This document shows positions 23,085-32,617 of a stretch of DNA of 64,000 nt, piece after piece (positions within the stretch are counted from its first letter, which is position 1; the number at the start of each line of letters is the position of its first letter). Location of the stretch: the NCBI RefSeq assembly GCF_965221685.1, contig NZ_OZ244907.1, one strand, 5' to 3'. The stretch comes from Palauibacter sp022826685 (GTDB lineage: Bacteria; Gemmatimonadota; Gemmatimonadetes; Palauibacterales; Palauibacteraceae). Below the pieces are notes generated by a model, which saw nothing but the letters and a program-made list of their open reading frames with translations, had not been told where the DNA came from and did no database searches. The position numbers and the translations under genes are program-made.

Positions 23085-25498
23085 AGCGCCCGGCGGAGTT
23101 GTCCCCGAGGCTCGAAGATGCGCTCGCCCGGTGGGAGGGGGGCACTTCCCGCCGCGACTTCCTCAAGACGTCGGGGATCTTTGTCCTCGGCTTCAGCGGC
23201 GTGGGCGGAATCGGCGTGAGCGGAATCGGCGTGGCGGGGCTCGGTCGGCACGGCTCCGGCGGTCCCGGCGAGGCGAACCTGTATCCGGATCCGGACTTTC
23301 TCCAGCTCGACTCGTGGCTCGTCGTACACGAGGACGGCACGGCGACCTTCTACGTCGGCAAGACCGATGGCGGACAGGGGACCGGGACCGCCATGCGGCA
23401 GATGATGTGCGACGAACTCGATCTCGCCTACGACCGGGCCACGCTCGTCATGGGCCGCACGGACATGACCGTGGATCAGGGTGGGTCGGGCGGCTCCGAT
23501 GCGATCGAACGCGACGCGCTGCCGGCGCGGCGGGTCGCGGCGGAAGCCAGGCGGGTCCTGCTGGAGCTGGCCTCGGAGCGCTTCGAGGTTCCCGCAGACG
23601 AACTCAGGGTCAGCGAAGGCGTCATCTCGGTGGCTTCCGATCCGACGCGAACAGCCACGTACGGGGAGCTGATCGGCGGCCGGCGCTTCGACGTCGCCCT
23701 CACCGGAAGGAACGTGAACGAGACCACGGGCCTCGCATCCGTGAAGCCGGTGCAGGAGCTGAAGATCGTCGGCCAGTCCGTCCCGCGGTACGACATTCCC
23801 GCCAAGGTCGACGGGTCGCTGGAGTGGGCGGTCGACGTGAAGCTTCCCGGCATGGTCCACGCGCGGAACGTCCGGCCTCCCTTCGCGGGCGCGCGGCTCG
23901 TCTCCCTCGATGAATCCTCGGTGCGCGACATTCCCGGCTTCATCCGCGTCTTCCGGGAGGGGAACTACGTCGCCGTCGTCTGCGAGCGGGAGGAACAGAC
24001 GATCCAGGCAGCGGAGAGTCTCGCGGTCGAGTGGGAGAGGCCGGAGGCGGCGCCCTTCCCGTCTTCCGAGGACCTGTTCGACTACATGCGCGGCGCGACC
24101 CCCGTCGGCGAAGGAACCGGGAGTGCTCCACGCCCGCGCGAGGAGGGGGATCCCGACGCCGCACTCACGGGCGCCGCGACGGTCGTGGAAGCCGCCTACG
24201 ACATCCCCTTCCAGGGACACACGGCGATCGGTCCCGCCCACGCCGTGGCGGATCCGTCAGATGGGCAGATGACGGTCTACACGAACGACATGAAGCCCTA
24301 CAGCCACCGCACCGGGATCGCGGAGTTCCTCGGCATGCCGCCGGAGCAGGTGCGCGTGATCTGGATGGAGGGACCGCAACTCTACGGGCGTACGGCGGCG
24401 GACGACGCGGGCTTCGAGGCGGCGTACCTGGCGCGGGAGCTGGGCCGCCCCGTGCGGATGCAGTGGATGCGGCACGAGGAGACGGCCTGGGACACGAAGG
24501 GCCCCGCCTTCGCGATCGATCTGCGCGGCGGGCTCGACGAGGCGGGGAACGCGGTCGCGCTCGACTACCGCGCCCGCATCGCGAACTACGCGCACGTCGG
24601 CTACAACCAGGCCGACACCGTACTCATCGCCCAGCTCATGGGGATCCGGCCCGAACGGCCGTCACCCGGGGGCGGCCGCGGCCCGGACGAGATGTATCAC
24701 ATCCCGAACCGGCGCGACGAAACGCGGGCCGTCCGGTTCCCGCTCGCCTTCGAGACGCCGCTCCGCACGGGGAACCTCCGCGACCCCAACGGCCCGCAGA
24801 CGACCTTCGCCGGCGAGTCGTTCATCGATGAGATGGCCGCGGCCGCGAACGCCGACCCGGTCGAGTTTCGCCTAGGGCTCCTGCGCGGGACGGCCGAGGA
24901 CGACCCGACCTTCCGGCGGGCGCGCTCCATCGCCGTCGTCGAGGCGGCGGCCGAGGCGTATGGCTGGGACGCGCGGCCCTCGCCCCGTGCTCCGGGCGCC
25001 GGACGCATCCTCACCGGACGCGGCATCTCCTACGCGTACCGCATACAGACGACGGTCGCCACGATCGCCGAGGTCGAGGTCGACCGGGAGAGCGGGCGCG
25101 TGTGGGTGAAGCGCATGGTCTGCGCCCACGACTGCGGCCTCGTCATCAACCCGGACGGCCTCGAAAACACGATCCAGGGGAACCTCCTGCACGGGATCAG
25201 CCGGACCCTGTTCGAAGAGGTGCAGTTCGACGGCGAGAAGGTGACGAGCGTGGACTGGCGCACGCACCCGACCCTGACCCACCGCGACGCGCCCGAGCAG
25301 ATCGACGTCGTGATCGTGAACGGCGACCCGAACCCGAACCGCCCCGACCTGCCCCACTACGGGGCGGGCGAGCCTTCGCACCGCACGGTCCCGGCCGCCG
25401 TCGCGAACGCGATCTACGACGCGACCGGCGTCCGCATGCGCCGCATCCCCTTGCGCCCCGAGCGCGTCCTCGAGGAACTCGCGGCAGCAGGGCTGTAG
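23081..25498 (+). CDS. Tat-exported molybdopterin subunit of xanthine-oxidase-family hydroxylase (IorB-like)
   Basis: The protein has 805 aa. A Tat signal (SRRDFLKTSG, about 23-32) precedes a Gly-rich stretch encoded by a short tandem repeat. The mature part has the aldehyde-oxidase/IorB layout with TDGGQGTGTAMRQM, the Moco-binding middle and C-terminal domains, and the catalytic-base motif GAGEPSH near the C-terminus. The small subunit has no signal and would be co-exported as a complex. Such enzymes hydroxylate N-heterocycles or oxidise aldehydes with water as oxygen source. No FAD subunit or Moco-insertion chaperone is adjacent, typical of the IorAB type that passes electrons to a cytochrome. 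Confidence 0.92.
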   Translation: MKRPAELSPRLEDALARWEGGTSRRDFLKTSGIFVLGFSGVGGIGVSGIGVAGLGRHGSGGPGEANLYPDPDFLQLDSWLVVHEDGTATFYVGKTDGGQGTGTAMRQMMCDELDLAYDRATLVMGRTDMTVDQGGSGGSDAIERDALPARRVAAEARRVLLELASERFEVPADELRVSEGVISVASDPTRTATYGELIGGRRFDVALTGRNVNETTGLASVKPVQELKIVGQSVPRYDIPAKVDGSLEWAVDVKLPGMVHARNVRPPFAGARLVSLDESSVRDIPGFIRVFREGNYVAVVCEREEQTIQAAESLAVEWERPEAAPFPSSEDLFDYMRGATPVGEGTGSAPRPREEGDPDAALTGAATVVEAAYDIPFQGHTAIGPAHAVADPSDGQMTVYTNDMKPYSHRTGIAEFLGMPPEQVRVIWMEGPQLYGRTAADDAGFEAAYLARELGRPVRMQWMRHEETAWDTKGPAFAIDLRGGLDEAGNAVALDYRARIANYAHVGYNQADTVLIAQLMGIRPERPSPGGGRGPDEMYHIPNRRDETRAVRFPLAFETPLRTGNLRDPNGPQTTFAGESFIDEMAAAANADPVEFRLGLLRGTAEDDPTFRRARSIAVVEAAAEAYGWDARPSPRAPGAGRILTGRGISYAYRIQTTVATIAEVEVDRESGRVWVKRMVCAHDCGLVINPDGLENTIQGNLLHGISRTLFEEVQFDGEKVTSVDWRTHPTLTHRDAPEQIDVVIVNGDPNPNRPDLPHYGAGEPSHRTVPAAVANAIYDATGVRMRRIPLRPERVLEELAAAGL
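23198..23227. repeat. 15-bp tandem repeat inside the molybdopterin subunit gene
   Basis: Two 15-bp units (GGCGTGGGCGGAATC and GGCGTGAGCGGAATC, one mismatch) followed by a partial third encode a Gly-rich linker after the Tat signal. Confidence 0.7.
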
Positions 25499-25503
25499 GC
25501 ACT

Positions 25504-25523
25504 CCCGGGCAGGTCAGCCCGGG
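25504..25523. terminator. Hairpin between convergent genes
   Basis: CCCGGGC and GCCCGGG form a 7-bp stem with a 6-nt loop between the convergent molybdopterin-subunit and DUF5009 genes. It could serve both strands. No T-run is present. Confidence 0.4.
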
Positions 25524-25527
25524 CGGA

Positions 25528-26613
25528 TCAGATCTTGATGTAGATGCGGCGGCGGTGGAGGAGCCACATGACGCCCAGCCAGAAGGCGACCTGGGCCAGC
25601 GCCATGGCGAGCGAGCCGCCGTAGTCGCCGGCCCACGAGCGGAACGCGTTCTCGTACAGCCACGCGCTCAGCGGCATGCCCCCGTCGCCGCCGACCCGGA
25701 TGCGGGCGAGCGTCTTGGCGAACATGCCGGAGGCGACGAAGACCGCGATCGAGTTCATCCCGTAGATGACGAGCGGCGTCACCCACGCCCCGCGCAGCCG
25801 CTTCACGTCGATGGCCCAGTACATGGCGCCGAACAGGAACAGCGCCGTCCCGGCGGTGAAGAGGACGTAGGAACTCGACCACAGGTTCTTGTTGATCGGG
25901 AACACCGTGTCCCACGCGAACCCCAGCACGACGAGCCAGGCGCCGGCGACCCACATTCCCCGCGACAGCCTGACTCCGGGGCGGTCCGACCGCAGCCATT
26001 CGCCGCAGAAGATCCCCAGCAGCGAAGTCCCGACGGCCGGCAGCGTCGAGAGGAGTCCCTCGGGGTCCCACGTCCCCTGCCACAGCCGGTCGCCCATGAG
26101 GAACCGGTCGATGCGGGCGCCGAGATTCCCGTCCGGCGTCAGGTCCCCCGCGAGGAGGGCCCAGTACCCGAGGAGGAGAACTCCCACGACGACCCACCGC
26201 ACGCGCGCGGATGTCCACAGGTACAACGCCGCCGCCGCGCAGTAGACGAGTCCGATCCGCTGCAGCACGCCGTAGAGGCGCATGTCGAAGAGGTCGAAGT
26301 CCGGAATCGCCCGCATCGCGAGTCCGAGCCCGACGAGGATGAGCGAGCGCCGGACCACGTGCCGGAACAGCCTGCCCCGGTTCGCGCCTTCCGCGAGACG
26401 ACGCGAGAAGGAGAAGGGGATCGCGACGCCGACGATGAAGAGGAAGTAGGGGAAGATGAGGTCGGTCGGCGTCCAGCCGTGCCATTCCGCGTGGGCCAGG
26501 GGCGCGTAGACGTAGCTCCAGCTGCCGGGATTGTTGACGAGGATCATCGAGGCGATCGTGAGGCCCCGGAACGCGTCGAGCGATACGATGCGTCCACCCG
26601 TCGGTTCGGTCAT
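25528..26613 (-). CDS. DUF5009/heparan-alpha-glucosaminide acetyltransferase-like membrane protein
   Basis: The protein has 361 aa with about ten membrane segments. The N-terminus has the signature of the NagX/HGSNAT family: RIVSLDAFRGLTIASMILVNNPG followed by HAEWHGWTPTDLIFPYFLFIVGVAIPFS. Relatives transfer acetyl groups across a membrane to amino sugars, or are of unknown role in sugar scavenging. A TonB receptor and its GLPGLI partner lie upstream on the same strand, 37 nt away, but no glycan enzyme is nearby. It is convergent with the molybdenum hydroxylase gene. Confidence 0.88.
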   Translation of the reverse strand: MTEPTGGRIVSLDAFRGLTIASMILVNNPGSWSYVYAPLAHAEWHGWTPTDLIFPYFLFIVGVAIPFSFSRRLAEGANRGRLFRHVVRRSLILVGLGLAMRAIPDFDLFDMRLYGVLQRIGLVYCAAAALYLWTSARVRWVVVGVLLLGYWALLAGDLTPDGNLGARIDRFLMGDRLWQGTWDPEGLLSTLPAVGTSLLGIFCGEWLRSDRPGVRLSRGMWVAGAWLVVLGFAWDTVFPINKNLWSSSYVLFTAGTALFLFGAMYWAIDVKRLRGAWVTPLVIYGMNSIAVFVASGMFAKTLARIRVGGDGGMPLSAWLYENAFRSWAGDYGGSLAMALAQVAFWLGVMWLLHRRRIYIKI

Positions 26614-26650
26614 GGCGCGCCCCGTCCTGAGCCGGCAGCCGCCGGCTGAA

Positions 26651-29527
26651 CTACCTGCGGAACCGGTCTCCGTCGCGACCCCTGCCGCCCCCGCCGGACA
26701 TCGAGCGGTTCCCGAGATACCAGGTGAAGTTCAGCATCACGTACTGCGTGAGCGACTCGACCCGACTCTCCTGGATGAAGCCGGGTGAGTTCGTGTACGT
26801 CACGCCCTGATTCTGGCCCAGAATGTCGAACGCCACCAGTCGGATCTCGGCCTGGTCGTTCAGGATGAGGCGCCGGAGGGAAGCCTCCCACAGCGCGACA
26901 TTCCGCCCCGGCCCGAACAGGTCCTGGTCGTAGAGCCGCCACTGGAACTCCGTGCCCAGCGTCCACGGCCCCATGTGGAGGTCGGCGATCGCGTACAGCG
27001 TGGAGGTGACGTAGTCCTCGTTCAACTCCTCGTTCAGGGAATAGCTGACGTCGCTCAGCGTCAGCTTGGCGCCCCCGCGCACGTCGTAGTCCTCCTTGGC
27101 GCGGTTCTCGAGCTCGATCCCGAACGTGTGCGACAGCGACCGGCTCCGGTTCTCTAGGTCGTTGACGTACTCGTTCGAACTGGAGTAGCGGAGATCGTAG
27201 TTCAGGTCCACCTGCCCGCCCATCCAGCGCAGCGGCCTCCCGAAGCTCGCGCCGCCGTTCGCCGACCACGAAGTCCCGAGGTTCACGGGCGATATGGTCT
27301 GGAGCCCTCGCTCCGTCACCGTCCGCGACTGGGCGATGTCGTTCGTCGTGAAGCTGACGTTCGCGTGCGTGAACAGATTGACGAAGCTGAACGTGTCGAA
27401 GAACCGGTATTCCGTCCGCAGCCGGTGCGTGTACTCGGGCTGCAGGTCGGGATTCCCCATCCGGATGCGCAGAGGGTCGCGATTGTCGACGAAGGGCTGC
27501 AGGTCCGTCATGCGCGGTTCGCGCGTGGACGTCGAATACCGGAACTGAAGGGTGCGCCGGTCGTCGACCTGCATCCGGTACTCGGCGTTGGGCAATATGT
27601 GCGTGTATCCGTTGGCGATCTCCTCGCTCCGACCGAGGATCGTCCCCTCCAGGTCCGAACCCTGCAGGCGCAGTCCGAGCACGAGCCGTCCGGCCTCGCT
27701 CGTGCGGTTGAAGCGGAAGCCCCCGCGCAGATAGCTGTACGTCCGCTCGAACCCGGAGGTGAGGAGCGGGTTCACCGTCCGTCCGTCGGGCCCGATGTCG
27801 AACACCGACTGGTTCTCGTCCTCGGCGGTCGCGCTCCGCTCACCGTAGACCTCGAGCATGGACTCCCATGGCATCGGCTGGGTCATCGACAGGCGGACCG
27901 AGTGCGTCAGCGTCTGACCGATATTCGTCTGCTCCTGGAGCACGTCGCCGGCCCGGGCGCGCGGGTTTTCGACGTTGCCCTCGATCGACGACGCGAGGTT
28001 CGTCAGGCGGTCGGAATCGCTGAGGTTCACCCGGGCCTCCGCGAAGAGACTCCGCCCACTGTCGTCTAGTCGCTTGCGCCACGTGAGACGGGCATCGCCG
28101 CCCAGGTCGTCGCCGTCCACGTCGTAGTTCGTCGCCGCGGCGGTGAGGAACTGCCCGGTGCCCGAGCGCGTGTCCTGGAAGTCCACGCGGTCGAGGAGCG
28201 AGTTGCGGGCGTTCAGGTTCCCGCGAAGCCGCAGTTCGTGGCCCTCGGAGAGGGTGAGCTGGGAGTTCAGGTTGACCCTGTGGCTCGAGTTCTCGGTGTC
28301 CGTGCGCGTAGCGCGGTCAACGAGCGACGAGGCGCTCACGCCGAGGAGTTGCTCCTGCCGCCGCGTCTCGTTCTGGAAGTTGTCGAGCGTGCTGAGGCGA
28401 TAGCTCGTCCGGATCCAGTTGTCGTCGTTGCCCCCGAAGTCGTGGTTGACGTTGAACGCCAGCATGCGGGTCTCGGTGAGCCCGTCGTCGTCGCCGCCGC
28501 CGCGTCCGAAGTCCCGTCCGCCGAACGACATCGCGTCGCCCCACCCGAACCCGGCCTGGTTCACGTTGTTCGCGCTTCCGAGGAGGGCGAGTTGCGTGGT
28601 GGGGGAGAAACGGTTGATCGACAACGCTCCCGCGTAAGGAATCCCGCCGGCCACCGTCCCGGATTCGCCGCTGGCGGGGAGCCGCGCGGCCACATCCTCG
28701 CCGAATCCGGGAGTCACGGAGGCGTTCTCCATGTCCGCGCCGAGTCCGCCGGACGTACGGCCGAAATAGCCCGACCGCGCCTCTTCCTTGAGTTCCAGGT
28801 TGATCGTCCGCTCTTCCTCACCGTCGGCGATCCCCGTGAACTCGGCCATGTCCGATTCCTTGTCGTACACCTCCACGCGGTCCACGGCCTCGGCGGGCAG
28901 GTTCTGGGTCGCCATCGTGGGGTCGCCCCCGAAGAACTCCCTGCCGTCGACGAGGACGTTCTCGACCTCCTCGCCCTGCGCGGTGATCGACCCGTCGGTC
29001 TCGACCTCGATCCCCGGAAGCTGGCGGAGGAGGTCCTCCACCGTCGCGTTGGGCCGGGTCCGGAAGGCGAGGGCGTTGTAGCCCAGCGTGTCCCGCCGGT
29101 TCAGGAACGGGACGTGGTCGAGGGTGACGACGAGCGGGTCCACCTCCACCGCCATCACCTCGAGGTTGATCGTGCCGACGTTCACGTCTTCGCTGGTGAG
29201 GGAGAGGTCCTGCCGCACCGTGCCGTATCCGAGCAGGGTGATCTGCAGGATGTACTCGCCGGGTCCGAGGTCTCCGAGGGCGAAGACGCCGTCGCCGCTG
29301 GACGTCGTGAAGCGGGTGAGGACCGAATCGGGCTTCGCGAGCGCCACCACCATGGCGCCGTTGAGCCCCGCGCCCGCCGCGTCGGCGATCACGCCGCTCA
29401 CCGTGTACTCGGCCTGGGCCTCAACGGGACGCGGGCCGAGGGCCGCGAACACGAGCCCGCCCGCGAGCAGCGCCAGGATCGTGGCCGGTCGCGCCGAAGA
29501 CACCGGGCGAATCGCCGGCCGCCTCAT
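26651..29527 (-). CDS. TonB-dependent-receptor-like outer membrane beta-barrel protein
   Basis: The protein has 958 aa with a signal peptide ending near VEAQAEY, an N-terminal carboxypeptidase-regulatory-like beta-sandwich (VSGVIADAAGAGLNGA), and a plug-like region with LRQLPGIEVETDG and VDGREFFGGDP, then a long beta-barrel ending in a Gly/Arg-rich tail. This LPGIE...GGDP layout is the one known from Bacteroidota outer-membrane proteins paired with GLPGLI proteins. The ATG overlaps the stop of the GLPGLI gene (ATGA). No clear TonB box is seen. The ligand is unknown; relatives have been linked to metal or peptide handling. Confidence 0.88.
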   Translation of the reverse strand: MRRPAIRPVSSARPATILALLAGGLVFAALGPRPVEAQAEYTVSGVIADAAGAGLNGAMVVALAKPDSVLTRFTTSSGDGVFALGDLGPGEYILQITLLGYGTVRQDLSLTSEDVNVGTINLEVMAVEVDPLVVTLDHVPFLNRRDTLGYNALAFRTRPNATVEDLLRQLPGIEVETDGSITAQGEEVENVLVDGREFFGGDPTMATQNLPAEAVDRVEVYDKESDMAEFTGIADGEEERTINLELKEEARSGYFGRTSGGLGADMENASVTPGFGEDVAARLPASGESGTVAGGIPYAGALSINRFSPTTQLALLGSANNVNQAGFGWGDAMSFGGRDFGRGGGDDDGLTETRMLAFNVNHDFGGNDDNWIRTSYRLSTLDNFQNETRRQEQLLGVSASSLVDRATRTDTENSSHRVNLNSQLTLSEGHELRLRGNLNARNSLLDRVDFQDTRSGTGQFLTAAATNYDVDGDDLGGDARLTWRKRLDDSGRSLFAEARVNLSDSDRLTNLASSIEGNVENPRARAGDVLQEQTNIGQTLTHSVRLSMTQPMPWESMLEVYGERSATAEDENQSVFDIGPDGRTVNPLLTSGFERTYSYLRGGFRFNRTSEAGRLVLGLRLQGSDLEGTILGRSEEIANGYTHILPNAEYRMQVDDRRTLQFRYSTSTREPRMTDLQPFVDNRDPLRIRMGNPDLQPEYTHRLRTEYRFFDTFSFVNLFTHANVSFTTNDIAQSRTVTERGLQTISPVNLGTSWSANGGASFGRPLRWMGGQVDLNYDLRYSSSNEYVNDLENRSRSLSHTFGIELENRAKEDYDVRGGAKLTLSDVSYSLNEELNEDYVTSTLYAIADLHMGPWTLGTEFQWRLYDQDLFGPGRNVALWEASLRRLILNDQAEIRLVAFDILGQNQGVTYTNSPGFIQESRVESLTQYVMLNFTWYLGNRSMSGGGGRGRDGDRFRR

Positions 29528-30378
29528 CGGAGCCCCCCGTCGAAGGGACGACGCCGGTTGCCGGCTCCGCCGGTGGCCCGGACTTCCTCGAGTTTCTCCG
29601 CCACGAGGGTTTCGTACTCCTCCCGCGTGACCATCTCGCCCTCCGTCGGGGGGGCGATCGCAAAATCTCCCGGACCCTCGAGGTTCACCTCGGTCGCGGA
29701 GTAGAGCATGTGTCCGCCGTCGACGGAGAGCACGAGGATCAGCCCCGGGAGGCCGCCATAGGGGCCGGGGCCCGCCTGCACCGGGATCTGGGGCGTGAAC
29801 CAGGCTTCGATCTCCGCGCCGTCGTGCACGGCCGTCGCCTGCTGAACCATGTAGCCGAGGAACTCGCGCTGTTCCGTTCCGAGCTTCCACGGATACGTGG
29901 GCCGGTCCCCCGAGATCAGGAACGTGCGTCCCATGAACTCGCGCGTCTCCGACATCGCGCCGCTCCCGAAGTCCACGTAGGCCTGAACGAGATCCTCCTG
30001 GTCGCTGCGGGAGGCCGATCCCATTCTGAGCCGCATCGCCATCCCGAGGGCGCGGCGGTCCGCCCGGTCCGAACCGCCGGGACCGCCGCGGGGCGTCGCT
30101 TCCTCCTCATCCGCGTCCGGCAGCATGATCGACCGGGCGCCGTCGAAGTGGAGGACCATGGAAGCCGTGCCCTGCGCCGCGAGCCGGTCGCGCAATGCCG
30201 CCATGCGCTCGGCCGGCATACCCTCGGGCATTTCGAAGTCGTACTGCACCGAGCGCAGGTAGTGGACATTCCCCGTCTGCGCACCGAGCGCGGCCGGCGC
30301 GAAGCCCCCGAGGGCGCCCGGGAGGGCCGCGAGAAGCAAAGCTTGAAACCGTCTCTTGAACCGTCGTCGTGTACTCAT
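29524..30378 (-). CDS. GLPGLI family exported protein
   Basis: The protein has 284 aa with an Arg-rich n-region and a hydrophobic segment (LLLAALPGALGGFAPAALG) ending at GAQTG, consistent with Sec export. The family hallmark is visible in YGGLPGLIL (about 220-228), preceded by WFTPQIPV. GLPGLI proteins are typical of Bacteroidota and relatives and are encoded beside a specific beta-barrel protein, as here with a 4-nt overlap. The cell role is not known; a periplasmic partner to the barrel is likely. I start at ATG 30378 because the hydrophobic region follows directly. Confidence 0.88.
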   Translation of the reverse strand: MSTRRRFKRRFQALLLAALPGALGGFAPAALGAQTGNVHYLRSVQYDFEMPEGMPAERMAALRDRLAAQGTASMVLHFDGARSIMLPDADEEEATPRGGPGGSDRADRRALGMAMRLRMGSASRSDQEDLVQAYVDFGSGAMSETREFMGRTFLISGDRPTYPWKLGTEQREFLGYMVQQATAVHDGAEIEAWFTPQIPVQAGPGPYGGLPGLILVLSVDGGHMLYSATEVNLEGPGDFAIAPPTEGEMVTREEYETLVAEKLEEVRATGGAGNRRRPFDGGLR

Positions 30379-30432
30379 GGAACCCGTCGCTTGTCGTCCG
30401 TCATCCGTTAGATGGGACACACGGCGCCATGG

Positions 30433-31788
30433 TCACGTTGTGTCGATGGCTACGCGGCGCACCCCGCGGCGCAGGACGCGGCGCAGGCGGGCGAAGAGGA
30501 GGACGGCTACCGCGGCGAGTCCGGCGGCCAGGCCCCACCACAGGCCGCGGGGGCCCCAGTCGGCGTGGAAGGCGAGGAAGTAGCTCACCGGCACGCCGAG
30601 CAGCCAGAAGCCGAGGGCGTTGACGAGGAAGGGAGTGAAGGTGTCGCCGGCGCCCCGCAGCACGCCGGCCGCCACGGTCTGGAGGCCATCGGCGACCTGG
30701 AAGAAGCCGGCGATGGGGATCAGCGACGCCGCGATCGCGATGACCGCGAGATCATGCGAGTAGAGACCGGCCCAGAAGTGCGGGAAGGCGAGGAAGGCGC
30801 CTGCGGTCGCGAGCATGAAGACGCCGCTCAGCTGAATCCCGGCGGCGGCGGCCCGGCGCGCTCCGTCCATGTCCTCCTGGCCGACGGCGTGGCCGACGCG
30901 TACGGCGGAAGCGGCCGCGATCCCGAACGGCACCATGAAGGTGAGCGCCGCGAGGTTCAGTGCGATCTGGTGCCCCGCCATCGCCTCGGTGCCGAGCCAG
31001 CCCATCATGACGCCGATCACGGCGAACGCCCCGAACTCGAGCTGCTGCTGAAAGCCGATCGGCGTGCCGAGTCGCACCATGCGCACGAGCGCGCGCCGTT
31101 CGAGAGCCTCGCGCCGAAACCGGCCCAGGTAGGGACGCATCGAACGCCAGGAGAGCGCGAGCAGCGCCGCAGCCATGCACCAGCGCGCGAGACTCGACCC
31201 CCACGCCGAGCCCACGGCCCCCAGCTGCGGGACCCCGAGATTCCCGTAGATCAGCACCCAGTTGAGAAAGGCGTTCAGAAGGTTCGCCCCCGCGATCGTC
31301 CATACGATCGGCTCCACGCGATGCATCGCCTGCAGGCTCTGCCGCAGCACGACGAACGCGTAGAAGGGGAGCATCCCGAGGATCGACCCCAGCGCGTACC
31401 CTCCCGCCACCGGCACGACGTCCGCGGGCTGCTGCAGGATGGCGAAGACGCGCGCGGCGGGCAGGAAGAGCAGGGACGTGAGCGCGGTCAGAAAGAGGGT
31501 GAGGACGAGTGCCCGCTGTATCCCTCTGGCGGCGGCTTCATGGTCTCCCGCCCCCACTCCCTGTGCGACGATGGGATCGAGGGCCATGAGCACGCCCATC
31601 CCGAACACGGCGATCTGGAAGAAGTAGATGTTCCCCAGGCCAACCGCGGCGAGATCCGTCGCCGACAGGCGCCCGACCATGAGCGTGTCCACGACGCCCA
31701 TCATCATGATGCCGACCTGGACGGTCACGATCGGGAGGGCCAGACGCAGCATGCGCGCGAGGTCCGCGCGGCGGGGGGTGAGGTTCAT
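30433..31788 (-). CDS. MATE-family efflux transporter (NorM/DinF-type)
   Basis: The protein has 451 aa with about twelve membrane segments in two homologous halves. The N-terminal helix has ALPIVTVQVGIMMMGVVDTLMVGRLSATDLAAVGLG, which is the MATE signature; the second half repeats it as IGFQQQLEFGAFAVIGVMMGWLGTEAMAGHQI. It exports cationic drugs or metabolites using sodium or protons. The start at MNLTPRR is chosen because an upstream ATG would add a polar arginine-rich tail with no support. Confidence 0.93.
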   Translation of the reverse strand: MNLTPRRADLARMLRLALPIVTVQVGIMMMGVVDTLMVGRLSATDLAAVGLGNIYFFQIAVFGMGVLMALDPIVAQGVGAGDHEAAARGIQRALVLTLFLTALTSLLFLPAARVFAILQQPADVVPVAGGYALGSILGMLPFYAFVVLRQSLQAMHRVEPIVWTIAGANLLNAFLNWVLIYGNLGVPQLGAVGSAWGSSLARWCMAAALLALSWRSMRPYLGRFRREALERRALVRMVRLGTPIGFQQQLEFGAFAVIGVMMGWLGTEAMAGHQIALNLAALTFMVPFGIAAASAVRVGHAVGQEDMDGARRAAAAGIQLSGVFMLATAGAFLAFPHFWAGLYSHDLAVIAIAASLIPIAGFFQVADGLQTVAAGVLRGAGDTFTPFLVNALGFWLLGVPVSYFLAFHADWGPRGLWWGLAAGLAAVAVLLFARLRRVLRRGVRRVAIDTT

Positions 31789-31930
31789 CGCGCAATCCTG
31801 CGTCCGGCGCGCTCGGAAAGGCAAATCCGTTGCCGCCCCACGGTGCCGCGGATAGACTCCGCCTCACCCGCACGGCGGGCCGAAAAGCAGGCATGGCGGG
31901 CATAACGGAGGGGGCAAGATCGAGATTCTG

Positions 31931-32569
31931 ATGTTCACGGGCGGACCGTTCGTGCAGAACACGCTGCTAGTGGTCTGCGAGGACGGCCACACCGGGCTGC
32001 TGGTCGATCCCGGCGCCGCGACCCCGGAGGCGCTGGCCGAGGCGCGCGCACGCGATCTGGATATCGCGGCGCTCCTCGTCACGCACGCCCACCTGGATCA
32101 CATCGACGGCATCAAGGAGGCGAAGGCGGAGACGGGGGCGCCCATCTACCTCCACCCGCTGGACCGTCCGCTCTACGACAACATCGCGAACCAGGCGCTC
32201 GTCTTCGGCGTGCCCCATGTGGAGCCGCCGCCGCCCGACATCGACCTGGTCCCCGGCACGAACATCGCCTTCGGCGGCTCGGAGTTCGAAGTGCTGTTCG
32301 CGCCCGGCCACGCCCCGGGGCACGTGATGTTCGTCTCGACCTCGCACCCCGTGGCGATCGTGGGGGACGTGATCTTCCGCGGTTCGATCGGACGGACGGA
32401 TCTCCCGAACGGGGACTACGGCACGCTCATGGAATCCATCCGGTCGCAGGTGCTGACGCTACCGCCCGAGACCCGCCTCTACCCGGGACACGGGCTCGAG
32501 ACCACCGTGGGGCTGGAGCGCGACACCAACCCCTTCGTCCTCCAACTCCACGGCGGCCGCTGGGTCTGA
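31931..32569 (+). CDS. MBL-fold metallohydrolase (glyoxalase II-like)
   Basis: The protein has 212 aa with the metallo-beta-lactamase fold: THAHLDH metal motif, a second His in APGHAPGH, Asp in IVGDVIF, and the C-terminal PGHG. The GS(I/V)GRTD(L/F)P block is typical of the hydroxyacylglutathione-hydrolase/YcbL group. Members hydrolyse thioesters such as lactoylglutathione or act on related substrates. A GGAGGGGG sequence lies 16 nt before the ATG, so a rarer start (CTG or ATT) a few codons upstream is possible. Convergent with a serine hydrolase gene across a hairpin. Confidence 0.9.
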   Translation: MFTGGPFVQNTLLVVCEDGHTGLLVDPGAATPEALAEARARDLDIAALLVTHAHLDHIDGIKEAKAETGAPIYLHPLDRPLYDNIANQALVFGVPHVEPPPPDIDLVPGTNIAFGGSEFEVLFAPGHAPGHVMFVSTSHPVAIVGDVIFRGSIGRTDLPNGDYGTLMESIRSQVLTLPPETRLYPGHGLETTVGLERDTNPFVLQLHGGRWV

Positions 32570-32571
32570 CC

Positions 32572-32594
32572 CCGCCGGGTCCGACCCTCGGCGG
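32572..32594. terminator. Hairpin between convergent genes
   Basis: CCGCCG/CGGCGG outer stem with an inner GGT/ACC stem around CCG, located 3 nt after the MBL-hydrolase stop and 24 nt from the end of the opposing gene. Compatible with a bidirectional terminator without T-run. Confidence 0.45.
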
Positions 32595-32617
32595 AGCTGC
32601 CCCCGCGCTTTCCGGCG

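Noticed and set aside
25102..26649. Long plus-strand open frame (about 515 codons) opposite the DUF5009 gene
   Set aside because: Composition is Arg/Pro/Asp-rich without domain motifs, and it spans the end of the molybdenum-hydroxylase gene and the whole DUF5009 gene in antisense. A shadow frame of high-GC DNA.
29528..29890. N-terminal extension of the 26.7-29.5 kb beta-barrel gene
   Set aside because: It overlaps the GLPGLI gene in another frame; the signal peptide begins at ATG 29527.
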